A stretch of DNA of 64,000 nt from NCBI GenBank assembly GCA_963678085.1, contig OY782680.1, positions 1,798,001 through 1,862,000 of the forward strand, in the 5' to 3' direction. Positions 8,856 through 15,510 of this stretch are shown here, in pieces (the first letter of the stretch is position 1; each line of letters starts with the position of its first letter). The position numbers and the translations under genes were made by a program. Below the pieces are notes generated by a model. The model was not told where the DNA came from. It saw nothing but the letters and a program-made list of their open reading frames with translations, and ran no database searches. Source of the stretch: Aliishimia sp963678085 (GTDB lineage Bacteria; Pseudomonadota; Alphaproteobacteria; Rhodobacterales; Rhodobacteraceae).

Positions 8856-9115
8856 GGAAGCCGTCGCCGTGTAAGCGGCGGCTTCCTTACTCTAACCCGG
8901 ATTGCCTCGAAGACCCGCCGCAGGGCGAAGGACCGCGCGATGCTCACAACGGTGAAGATCGCGCCCATCTTCAAGTTCTGTGCCAACGTGGTGTGCAGCC
9001 CGAATGTTGGAAAGATCAGGATCTGTGTAAGCACCGCAACGCCGTAACCGACAAACACGTTGGCGACAGCCTCCACGAGCGACATGATGCGCGACTGTCT
9101 GCCATTCGCAGGCAT
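8801..9115 (-). CDS. Small membrane protein, DUF7220-like
   Basis: 104 residues from MPANGRQSRIMSLVEAVAN; upstream in-frame starts look spurious. Two hydrophobic segments (VFVGYGVAVLTQILIFPTFG and the NLKMGAIFTVVSIARSFALRRVF region) predict a two-pass inner-membrane protein. The pattern SLVEAxANVxVGYGVAVxxQ matches DUF7220, a family seen in prophages. The tail after VFEAIRV is Arg/Pro-rich and runs back across the terminator and the end of the opposing DUF3489 gene, so this tail may be a non-conserved extension. Function is unknown. Confidence 0.65.
   Translation of the reverse strand: MPANGRQSRIMSLVEAVANVFVGYGVAVLTQILIFPTFGLHTTLAQNLKMGAIFTVVSIARSFALRRVFEAIRVRVRKPPLTRRRLPYRRDFSGMAARDRSSIR
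8857..8890 (+). terminator. Probable intrinsic terminator after the DUF3489 gene
   Basis: Stem GAAGCCGTCGC (8857-8867), loop of seven bases, stem GCGGCGGCTTC (8875-8885): an 11-bp stem with one G-U pair, followed by the T-rich CTTACTCT. It starts two bases after the DUF3489 stop codon. It lies inside the 3' part of the opposing DUF7220 gene. The U tract is imperfect, so efficiency is uncertain. Confidence 0.6.
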
Positions 9116-9170
9116 TGCGTCGTGGACAGGAGTTCTTAAATCTGAGGCCGAAGTAGTTGAAGTTCTGATC

Positions 9171-9734
9171 ATGATCGATGCCCCTGAAATAATTGACGAT
9201 CTCCGTCACACCTCACCGATGGCCGTGACTGGAAACGGCTGGGCGCTCATTTCCGACCGTGTGATGGGCGGGGTTTCGACCGGAACGATGCGACGCGAAG
9301 TTGTCGACGGCCGCGAGGCGATCCGCATGCAAGGCGGTGTCAGCCTCGAGAACAATGGTGGCTTTCTCCAGGTCGCACTGGATCTTGGTGATGCTGGCGG
9401 TGAAATCGACGCGACAAGGTGGACCGGAATCAAATTGGACGTTTTCGGGAACGACCAGGTCTACAACCTGCACCTGCGGACATCGGACATTCACCGCCCC
9501 TGGGAATCCTACCGCCAGAGTTTTTGCGCTCCGTCCCGCTGGACGACTGCCTATCTTCCTTTTTCCGAGTTCGTGCCGCATCGAACAGAACGGCCGTTGA
9601 ACGCTGCCCGGCTTCGCCGAGTTGGTCTGGTTGCGATTGGCCGGGAGTTTGAGGCCGACGTATCCATTGCCGACATTCGCTTCTACGCCGCTTCCGAAGA
9701 GGAGCCGTTGGAGCCGACTTCGTCCCGGTCCTGA
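9171..9734 (+). CDS. CIA30 family protein (complex I intermediate-associated 30-like)
   Basis: 187 residues starting MIDAPEIIDDLRHTSP. The pattern WALISDRVMGGVSTG, then GGVSLENNGGFLQVALDL, then WTGIKLDVFGNDQVYNLHLRTSD is diagnostic for the CIA30 jelly-roll/galactose-binding-like fold. Later WESYRQSFCAP and VGLVAIGREFEADVSIADIRFY complete it. In eukaryotes the family assists complex I assembly; the bacterial role is unknown. It has no signal peptide. The gene is a likely cargo (moron) gene in the prophage. Its start overlaps no other trimmed gene, but its last 52 bases overlap the convergent methyltransferase. Confidence 0.8.
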   Translation: MIDAPEIIDDLRHTSPMAVTGNGWALISDRVMGGVSTGTMRREVVDGREAIRMQGGVSLENNGGFLQVALDLGDAGGEIDATRWTGIKLDVFGNDQVYNLHLRTSDIHRPWESYRQSFCAPSRWTTAYLPFSEFVPHRTERPLNAARLRRVGLVAIGREFEADVSIADIRFYAASEEEPLEPTSSRS

Positions 9735-10993
9735 GCCGGTCTAGCTCGCTCTTGACGTGCATCGGAGAAAGTTCGGTCCTGCCCTTCCAGAATGGCATCC
9801 TTCCCGGTGAAACGCTGCCATCGCTCAATGGCGACGTCGACATAGGCTGGATTGAGTTCGATTCCTAAGCACAACCGACCAGTGGTCTCGGCCGCGATCA
9901 GCGTCGTGCCCGATCCCATGAAGGGTTCGTAGACCGCTTGGCCGGGGCTGGAATTGTTAAGGATCGGCCGGCGCATGCATTCGACGGGCTTCTGTGTCCC
10001 ATGCACGGTTTCAGCGTCTTGATCCTTGTTTGCGATCTGCCAAAGCGTGGTCTGCTTGCGGTCGCCTGCCCAATGGCCCTTGCCGGTCTTTTTCACGGCG
10101 TACAGGCATGGTTCGTGCTGCCAATGATAGTCGCCACGGCTCAGCACGAGGCGATCCTTGGCCCAGATGATCTGGGACCGGATGTTGAAGCCAGACGCTT
10201 CGAGGCTTTCCGCGACCGTCGTCGCATGCAGCGCCCCGTGCCAGACATAGGCGACATCGCCCGGGAACAGCGCCCAGGCCTCGCGCCAGTCGGCCCGGTC
10301 GTCATTCAACACCTTACCGGTGCGCTTGGTGGCCGCGGCACCGGCCTTGTTGCGCCAGCCCGGATCGTACTCCACGCCATAAGGTGGATCCGTCACCATC
10401 AGCAGCGGTGTCACATCACGAAGCAGTCGCGCGACGTCTGTGGCCACTGTTGCGTCCCCGCAGAGCAGCCGATGCTTCCCGAGCACCCAGAGATCGCCCT
10501 GCCGACTGATCGGAGACTCGGGAGTGTCCGGGACATCGTCTTCGCCCTCGCGGGCTGCGGTTTCGGGGTCGACCTCACCGGCCAACAGGGCCTCGAGCTC
10601 GGCATCATCGAAGCCGATGAGCGACAGGTCGTAGTCTTCGGCCAGCAGGTCGTTCAACTCGGCCGACAGCAGCGCCTCATCCCAAGCCCCGAGTTCCGTA
10701 AGCTTGTTATCCGCGATACGGTACGCCCGGCGTTGCGCCTCAGTCAGATGGCCCAGCACGATCACCGGGGCCTCGGTCAGCCCCAGCTGCGTAGCGGCCA
10801 ATACCCGACCGTGGCCCGCGATCAACTCGCCATCGTCGGCGACCAGACAGGGAACGGTCCAGCCGAACTCCGCCATGCTGGCGGCGATCTTCGCAACTTG
10901 ATCCGCGCCATGCGCCTTCGCGTTTTTCGCATAGGGCTGGAGCTTGGCCAGCGGCCAGGTCTCGATCGCGTCAGGGGCAAAGCTCAGGGTCAT
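9683..10993 (-). CDS. ParB-domain DNA methyltransferase (class beta, DPPY)
   Basis: About 436 residues from MTLSFAPDAIETWPL, with an AGGCGA-type ribosome site upstream; an ATG 35 codons earlier seems less likely. Residues about 10-100 form a ParB-like nuclease/CTP-binding fold (LIAGHGRVLAA). The methyltransferase follows with motif IV DPPYGVEYD at about 202 and the AdoMet loop FMGSGTT near the C-terminus; this IV-before-I order is class beta, as in CcrM. An N6-adenine or N4-cytosine product is expected, and the target is unknown. There is no restriction enzyme beside it, so it is an orphan phage methylase, probably for host-restriction evasion or regulation. Confidence 0.87.
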   Translation of the reverse strand: MTLSFAPDAIETWPLAKLQPYAKNAKAHGADQVAKIAASMAEFGWTVPCLVADDGELIAGHGRVLAATQLGLTEAPVIVLGHLTEAQRRAYRIADNKLTELGAWDEALLSAELNDLLAEDYDLSLIGFDDAELEALLAGEVDPETAAREGEDDVPDTPESPISRQGDLWVLGKHRLLCGDATVATDVARLLRDVTPLLMVTDPPYGVEYDPGWRNKAGAAATKRTGKVLNDDRADWREAWALFPGDVAYVWHGALHATTVAESLEASGFNIRSQIIWAKDRLVLSRGDYHWQHEPCLYAVKKTGKGHWAGDRKQTTLWQIANKDQDAETVHGTQKPVECMRRPILNNSSPGQAVYEPFMGSGTTLIAAETTGRLCLGIELNPAYVDVAIERWQRFTGKDAILEGQDRTFSDARQERARPAQDRDEVGSNGSSSEAA

Positions 10994-11299
10994 GATGGTC
11001 AGATCGCCTTGGTGGGGTGGATCCCCTGGACTCCGGACACCCGCAGCCAGCCTGGACTCCGCAAGGGTCCAGCGGCCACCGGACGTGTCCGGTTCCAAGA
11101 GTTTGTTTTGTTGTGGTTTTCAGCAGGACGCGGGTGGATGCCCGCTGGGGTGGCTTCCCAAAAAACCGGCCCTGTCGCTGGCGATATTGCGCGCTTCGCC
11201 CGCCCGTATACGTTTGAGGCCAGGAAGGACCCGCAAAGTCAGTAGGTTAACGGCCTAGCCCCCAGCTGGACTCCGGACGCCGCGAGGGTATCCACCACG

Positions 11300-11336
11300 A
11301 AAAACGGGGAGAGCCGTCTTCCAACGCACTCTCCCC
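11300..11336 (-). terminator. Intrinsic terminator of the leftward replication operon
   Basis: On the minus strand GGGGAGAG (complement of 11329-11336) pairs with CTCTCCCC (complement of 11306-11313) around a 15-base loop. It is followed by GTTTTT (11300-11305 region). It lies about 75 bases after the stop of the DUF6362-like gene, consistent with the end of the operon that begins near 20.4 kb. Confidence 0.7.
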
Positions 11337-11361
11337 ATCATGCCCTACGGGTAGCACGAAA

Positions 11362-11397
11362 ATGTTGCATGTGTCGAACACAAAAGTGTTGCAACAT
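11362..11397. repeat. Nested inverted repeat, possible operator or RNA hairpin
   Basis: ATGTTGCA (11362-11369) and TGCAACAT (11390-11397) are perfect inverted copies. Between them TGTGT-CGA-ACACA (11369-11381) is a second perfect dyad, and TGTTGCAACA (11387-11396) is itself palindromic. It sits 12 bases after the stop of the DUF6362-like gene. It could be a protein-binding site or a structured 3' end. Confidence 0.4.
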
Positions 11398-11408
11398 ATT
11401 GGAGTTGC

Positions 11409-11789
11409 TCAGACATTCAGCCGCGACGCGATTTTGGTCAAGGCCAGCTTGTGCTTGCGCCATGCTGTCGTGCGGTCGACGCCCAGCTCGCCGCTGATCT
11501 GTTTCCAGGGCACGCGGGCGGCACGCGACCAGATCAGCTTGCGCTCCTCCTCCTCGATCCAGAGCACCCAGTCGAAGGTCTGCTCGAGCCGGGTGATAGC
11601 GGCGGCCGACGGCCAGACCCGCATCGGCTGCGGAGCCATCGCCGCGATCTCTCGGGCAGACCTCACGATGTCTGGCCAGGCGTTGAAATAGCCCCGCGCC
11701 TTGACCGGTGGCAGCTTGCGCAGCGTGCGAAATGCTTCCTCGAAATGATCGGCGACATCATCGGCGGTCCATGTCTTCTTCTCACCCAT
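11409..11789 (-). CDS. DUF6362-like phage protein (possible DNA-binding)
   Basis: 126 residues from MGEKKTWTADDVADHFEEAF. The C-terminal WKQISGELGVDRTTAWRKHKLALTKIA looks like a helix-turn-helix. The centre (YFNAWPDIVRSAREI, FDWVLWIEEEERKLIW) is characteristic of DUF6362, found in alphaproteobacterial prophages. It is the last gene of the leftward replication operon and overlaps its predecessor by eight bases. It may be a late regulator; there is no direct evidence. Confidence 0.7.
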   Translation of the reverse strand: MGEKKTWTADDVADHFEEAFRTLRKLPPVKARGYFNAWPDIVRSAREIAAMAPQPMRVWPSAAAITRLEQTFDWVLWIEEEERKLIWSRAARVPWKQISGELGVDRTTAWRKHKLALTKIASRLNV

Positions 11790-11979
11790 GGCGCACCTCC
11801 CCCACGGGGCGTGGCCCATAGAGCTTGGTGCCCAGCTGTTCGACGAGTTCGCGTTCCGGCCAGGTCAGGCGACGGTCATCCACCGAAACCGCCAGCACGC
11901 CTTGCTCGCGCCAGCCATCACGCTTGACCTCTTCGGGCGAACGGCGCTGGCCTCCGTAGCCTTTGGGGAAGTAGCTCAT
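11782..11979 (-). CDS. Small hypothetical phage protein
   Basis: 65 residues from MSYFPKGYGGQRRSPEEVKRDGW. I chose this start because its ATGA overlaps the RuvC-like stop at 11976-11979. The protein is basic and polar, with a helical ...WPERELVEQLGTKLYG end and no cysteines or membrane segments. No family is recognised with confidence. Tight coupling to the resolvase and the DUF6362-like gene indicates an operon role. Confidence 0.55.
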   Translation of the reverse strand: MSYFPKGYGGQRRSPEEVKRDGWREQGVLAVSVDDRRLTWPERELVEQLGTKLYGPRPVGEVRHG

Positions 11980-12461
11980 GCCGCACCTCCCTGCATCTCG
12001 ATCGCCCAATGCAGGATGGCAATGGCATCGGCCTCGTTGTCGTCGGCGGGGTTGAAGCCGCGGGCGCGCGCCGCGTCAATCATCGCCTGTTTCGGTGCGT
12101 TGCCTTTTCCAGTGGCGTGGCGCTTGATGGTTCCGACGGGCACACCCTCGTAGGGAATACCCCTCAGCTCTGCCCAGCTGGTCAGCGATGCCATAAGCCC
12201 GCCGTAGACATGTGCTGCGTCGGTGCCGGCGTGACGGCGCACCTCTTCAAACCAGATCGTGCCGACCGGGCCGCTCAGCCGATCCAGTTCTGTGAGCCAA
12301 TTGGTGAAGCGCAGATAGCGCATTCCGCCACCATCGTAGCGTCCAGGCTTGAATGACGCGGTACCTGTGGTGACCAGCCCGTCAAAGCCACGAAGCGCCC
12401 AGCCCGTGGTAGTGCCAAGATCGAGCGCCAGGATGGGGCGCAGCATTTGTGATTGGGTCAT
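11976..12461 (-). CDS. RuvC-like Holliday junction resolvase
   Basis: 161-residue RNase H-fold protein. Catalytic candidates are Asp14 (LALDLGTTTGWAL), Glu72 or Glu73 (WFEEVRRH), and the pair at 140-145 (DDNEAD). This D-E-D-D arrangement matches RuvC endonucleases, which resolve four-way junctions and branched replication intermediates before packaging. The KxxATGKGNAPKQAM segment is typical of phage RuvC. It lies first in a three-gene tail to the replication operon, after the repeat-rich gap. Confidence 0.85.
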   Translation of the reverse strand: MTQSQMLRPILALDLGTTTGWALRGFDGLVTTGTASFKPGRYDGGGMRYLRFTNWLTELDRLSGPVGTIWFEEVRRHAGTDAAHVYGGLMASLTSWAELRGIPYEGVPVGTIKRHATGKGNAPKQAMIDAARARGFNPADDNEADAIAILHWAIEMQGGAA

Positions 12462-12853
12462 GACGACCTCCTCTTCGATGTGCTGGACGCGGCGAGAGGG
12501 CTGGCCGGTGAAGGCTGCGGTCTCGCCAGGCCCCGAAGGGTGGTCTGGTCATGTCAGGTGCTGGGCGAATTATCCGCCCGGCACTTCTTTCAGTTTCTTC
12601 AGGCGAGCGGCTTGAAGGAAGTCAAGCTCTAAGCCTCTGACCTGTATAGGTAATATACCTTCTTTCAATATTTCAATTATTTCATGGGGTACATCATCCT
12701 ATTTCCAGCCACGCGCGCGAGGACACATACATACAAGGCACCTCTTGAAAGATTGAAAGAAGTGAAAGAAGGCAAAACGCGTCATGTTTTCAGCCACTTG
12801 ACCCTCAACTTCTTTCAATTGAAGAAAGCCCGCGTTTGAAAGAAGCTCACCCG
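12462..12853. other. Repeat-rich gene-free gap, candidate replication origin
   Basis: 392 bases between the primase-polymerase stop and the resolvase start with no credible gene. The right two thirds is distinctly AT-rich compared with the flanking prophage. It contains at least seven copies of the decamer TTGAAAGAAG or its complement, some with one mismatch. Position beside the primase-helicase gene plus iterated repeats suggests a phage origin; a regulatory region is the alternative. Confidence 0.5.
12584..12845. repeat. Iterated TTGAAAGAAG / CTTCTTTCAA motifs
   Basis: Copies: CTTCTTTCA at 12584-12592; TTGAAGGAAG at 12612-12621; CTTCTTTCAA at 12659-12668; TTGAAAGAtt at 12745-12754; TTGAAAGAAG at 12753-12762; GTGAAAGAAG at 12762-12771; CTTCTTTCAA at 12809-12818, immediately followed by TTGAAGAAAG; TTGAAAGAAG at 12836-12845. 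Orientation is mixed. The pair at 12809-12828 is a near palindrome. Confidence 0.75.
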
Positions 12854-15124
12854 CTAGCCGGATAGCCTATAAACCATGGCCCGGCGCCCCCCGGTGTCCC
12901 GCATGCCTGTGGTGATGTCGCCGCTTTCGATAAGCGTCAGCAGGATCTCGTCCCGATCGCGCGCCTTCAGCCATTGGGAGGCCCGGGTGATCTCTGACTT
13001 GGTGATCCCTTTGGCACCGGCCGCGCGGATGATCTCTTTCAGCCGTTTCAGGTGAGCCTCCGTTTCTGTATCGGCCACGTGCCGCTCAATGGCTTCCATG
13101 GTTTTGGCCGCGAAGTGCCGCACGAAACCGATGGCCCATTCCGCCGCGCTGAGATCGATTATGGGTCGTGCCGGATCGCGACCGACGGCGACGATGAGCG
13201 ACAGCTTGAGGGCATTCTCTCCAATCCGGGCAAGGATCGCGGTGAAGGCCGTGCCCCGCGCCGCTCGCAATTCTTCTGTCAGCCTGGCGCTCAATTTCTT
13301 GAAACGGGCTTTGGCCTCATCCGACATTGGCACCGTTATCGGGTTCACCGCTGTTGTCTGGCCCGGGGTCATTCCGGTGAGATTGCCGCTTTGCAGACCG
13401 CCCCCGGCCGCCAGGGTCTTGAGCCCGTGGATCAACGCGGAGGGTGTTTGCCGAATACCGGCTGCGAGGTTTTCGTCAGGGTAATCCTCATCGCTGGGCA
13501 AGATGAGAAACCGGGCGAGCGATCCATCCACGACATTCGCACCCTGCAGCGCGCCCCAGAAATGAAGGGGTGTCGTCGTGCCATAGACACAGAGACAGGG
13601 TTGGTTGATGTCGCGCCGGTCATTCGAGCCGTCCCGGTTGGCGTATTCGGCCCCCAGGAAGACCCCGCCGGCCGCCGTATAGAGCTCGGTCATGTTGTCG
13701 AGGATCTCGGTGATGTGGCGCGGGCTGCGCTTGCGATCCGCTGCGGCCGACAGGAACATGCCGAACTCATCGATCTGAAACAGGATCGCGGGCTGGCGGT
13801 GCAGCGCCGTCAGGAGGCCTGCCCCTGAAGCGATCTTGTTGCCACCGAGGTGATGGGCGAGCCCAGCCTCAAAGAACACCTCGTTGATGATTTCCCGAGC
13901 GTGGTTCTTGCCCGACCCGCTATCGGCGATACCGACAATGTAGAGGTTTGAGCGCAGATTACTCTCGGTCCGGTAGTTCCGTCCCATCAGCGCGCCGATG
14001 GCACAGAGGCTTGCCCCGAGTGAAAGAAGAGGCTGCGGCCGCCGCGCGGTCGACAGCATGTAGGCGGTCAGATCCCCGACCAGCCCGTCCGGCATGCGTA
14101 GCGCGTAGGCGGTGTGATCTTTCGTTTCCTTGCTGGGTTTCGATGTGCCGCCCAACTGTGACAACAACCCTGCGGCGGGGTGCGCTTTCGCGCAGTCCAT
14201 GGATCCATCGAGGCGCAGCGAGGCGTCGGGCTTCCAGCCGCGCTCCAAGGCGAGATGGTAGATCGACCCCGCGCCGATCCGGTCGGGTTTGAAGCTTGTC
14301 CAGGCCTTGAGCGTGGTTGCCGGTACGTCCTTTGCGGCCTGTGCCGACCATTGCGCGAAGACATCCTGACCAGCATCGCCAAGCGCGCCTTTGAGCGCCA
14401 TGCCGATCCGCATCCAACTGTCGTAATCAAGCTCGGCATTTGGCAGCCACTCGAGAGCCGCTTGAATGGCCGGCAGCGTGCCTGTCTGGCTGTGCCCGGT
14501 GAGACGGGGGTGCACTGTGGGCGTCACCGCGAACCCGCGCTGACGAACCGCTTCTGGAAGCATTGCCTGAGCCGCCTCCAGGAAGGCCAACGCCTCATCG
14601 GCCGTGATAGCCGGGAGGTCGGCGATATCGAGGTCAGCCAGACCTTCCTCGGGCCAAGCATAGGGCGCGCCCGTATCGGGATGGGTGGCGTAGGCCAGAA
14701 ACTGTTGTCCGAGACAGAGCACCTCTAGCGGATGGCGCTTGATGCCACGAAACGGCACTGCCGCACGGTAGACCAGCAAACGCTTGGGGGCGCGTCCGAT
14801 GCGCAGCGCCGGTGTGTCGCCAAGGCGATCGCGCGCCAGCTTCTCGATCTTCAACGCGAGCTCAGCATCCTCGGCGATGTCGATGTCGATGGCGGCAACC
14901 GCGCCACCGACGAGCCCGACGCCGCAATTGGGCCAGGCAGACCAAGTTGCGACTTCGACCTCGGTCGTCGGGCGCGCGGCATGGCGGTTCCACTCCGGGT
15001 AATCCACCCAAGCGCCACGCTGGAAACGGCCGGGTTTCTTGGTGCCGGGCGCAATGGGCAGGATGGCGTAGCCATTGGTGACAAGCCGCGCGCCGTAGCG
15101 CGCCATGTGGGAGGAGCTCTGCAT
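12854..15124 (-). CDS. Primase-polymerase/helicase (bifunctional DNA primase-polymerase with P-loop domain)
   Basis: About 756 residues from MQSSSHMARYGARLV; the ATG at 15124 gives a TGATG overlap with the upstream gene. Residues about 10-170 form an AEP Prim-Pol domain with catalytic AIDIDIAED (Asp80, Asp82) and a YATHPDTGAPYAW block. A PriCT-2-like helical segment (AALEWLPNAELDYDSWMRIGMALKGALG) follows. The C-terminal half is a DUF3987-like ATPase with Walker A GIADSGSGKNH and a winged-helix end. It would prime and unwind phage DNA. It lies beside the repeat-rich gap and downstream of the DEAH helicase. Confidence 0.85.
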   Translation of the reverse strand: MQSSSHMARYGARLVTNGYAILPIAPGTKKPGRFQRGAWVDYPEWNRHAARPTTEVEVATWSAWPNCGVGLVGGAVAAIDIDIAEDAELALKIEKLARDRLGDTPALRIGRAPKRLLVYRAAVPFRGIKRHPLEVLCLGQQFLAYATHPDTGAPYAWPEEGLADLDIADLPAITADEALAFLEAAQAMLPEAVRQRGFAVTPTVHPRLTGHSQTGTLPAIQAALEWLPNAELDYDSWMRIGMALKGALGDAGQDVFAQWSAQAAKDVPATTLKAWTSFKPDRIGAGSIYHLALERGWKPDASLRLDGSMDCAKAHPAAGLLSQLGGTSKPSKETKDHTAYALRMPDGLVGDLTAYMLSTARRPQPLLSLGASLCAIGALMGRNYRTESNLRSNLYIVGIADSGSGKNHAREIINEVFFEAGLAHHLGGNKIASGAGLLTALHRQPAILFQIDEFGMFLSAAADRKRSPRHITEILDNMTELYTAAGGVFLGAEYANRDGSNDRRDINQPCLCVYGTTTPLHFWGALQGANVVDGSLARFLILPSDEDYPDENLAAGIRQTPSALIHGLKTLAAGGGLQSGNLTGMTPGQTTAVNPITVPMSDEAKARFKKLSARLTEELRAARGTAFTAILARIGENALKLSLIVAVGRDPARPIIDLSAAEWAIGFVRHFAAKTMEAIERHVADTETEAHLKRLKEIIRAAGAKGITKSEITRASQWLKARDRDEILLTLIESGDITTGMRDTGGRRAMVYRLSG

Positions 15125-15510
15125 CAGAAAGGCACCTCCGGCACCATGCCGTCGAGCCGGGTGCGATCCCGCGCGGCAAGCTCGCGCAGGTGATCGCAAT
15201 AGCCGGTGACCACGACATCAATGAACTGATCCCATTCGGTCGCGCTCAAGGTCGTGAGATCGGATTTGCCGATGCTCTCCAGAAAGGCACCACCTTCCTG
15301 ACCGCCAACGGTCATCGCCTCGGTCTCGTTGGGTGTAGGATCGATCATGCCCTTCCTCCCATGGCAGATGTTTTGACACGTCCGGCTACAGAGGGACTTG
15401 CGGCTTTGGTCGCGCCGCGGGTCCGAGACGGGGAAGACAGGGTCGAACCAGCCAAACCCGCGAGGTTGCCGGTGGCAGACGGCGCAGAGGCCGTTGTGGA
15501 ATGCGTGCAT
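15124..15510 (-). CDS. DUF6511-like zinc-binding phage protein
   Basis: 128 residues. The N-terminal half has CAVCHRQPRGFGWFDP followed by CSRTCQNICHGRKGMIDPTPNE, a clear zinc-ribbon-type arrangement with CxxC and CxxxC pairs that I associate with DUF6511. The C-terminal half is helical (WDQFIDVVVTGYCDHLREL). Its first 166 bases overlap the 3' end of the DEAH helicase in a different frame. The strong Cys motif argues that this frame is real. The function is probably nucleic-acid binding and is otherwise unknown. Confidence 0.75.
   Translation of the reverse strand: MHAFHNGLCAVCHRQPRGFGWFDPVFPVSDPRRDQSRKSLCSRTCQNICHGRKGMIDPTPNETEAMTVGGQEGGAFLESIGKSDLTTLSATEWDQFIDVVVTGYCDHLRELAARDRTRLDGMVPEVPF

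Larger units (their letters stand above)
10994..11408. other. Gene-free regulatory region upstream of the methyltransferase with repeats and palindromes
   Basis: 415 bases with no credible gene. It holds two direct copies of CTGGACTCCGGAC (11026-11038 and 11266-11278), a partial third copy at 11052-11061, and a palindrome ACCGGAC-GT-GTCCGGT at 11078-11093. These are followed by a terminator hairpin and a nested inverted repeat described separately. The methyltransferase promoter presumably lies here. Regulatory meaning is inferred. Confidence 0.5.

Noticed and set aside
9683..10993. Restriction-modification system
   Set aside because: Only the methyltransferase is present. Neither neighbour looks like an endonuclease, so it is called an orphan enzyme.
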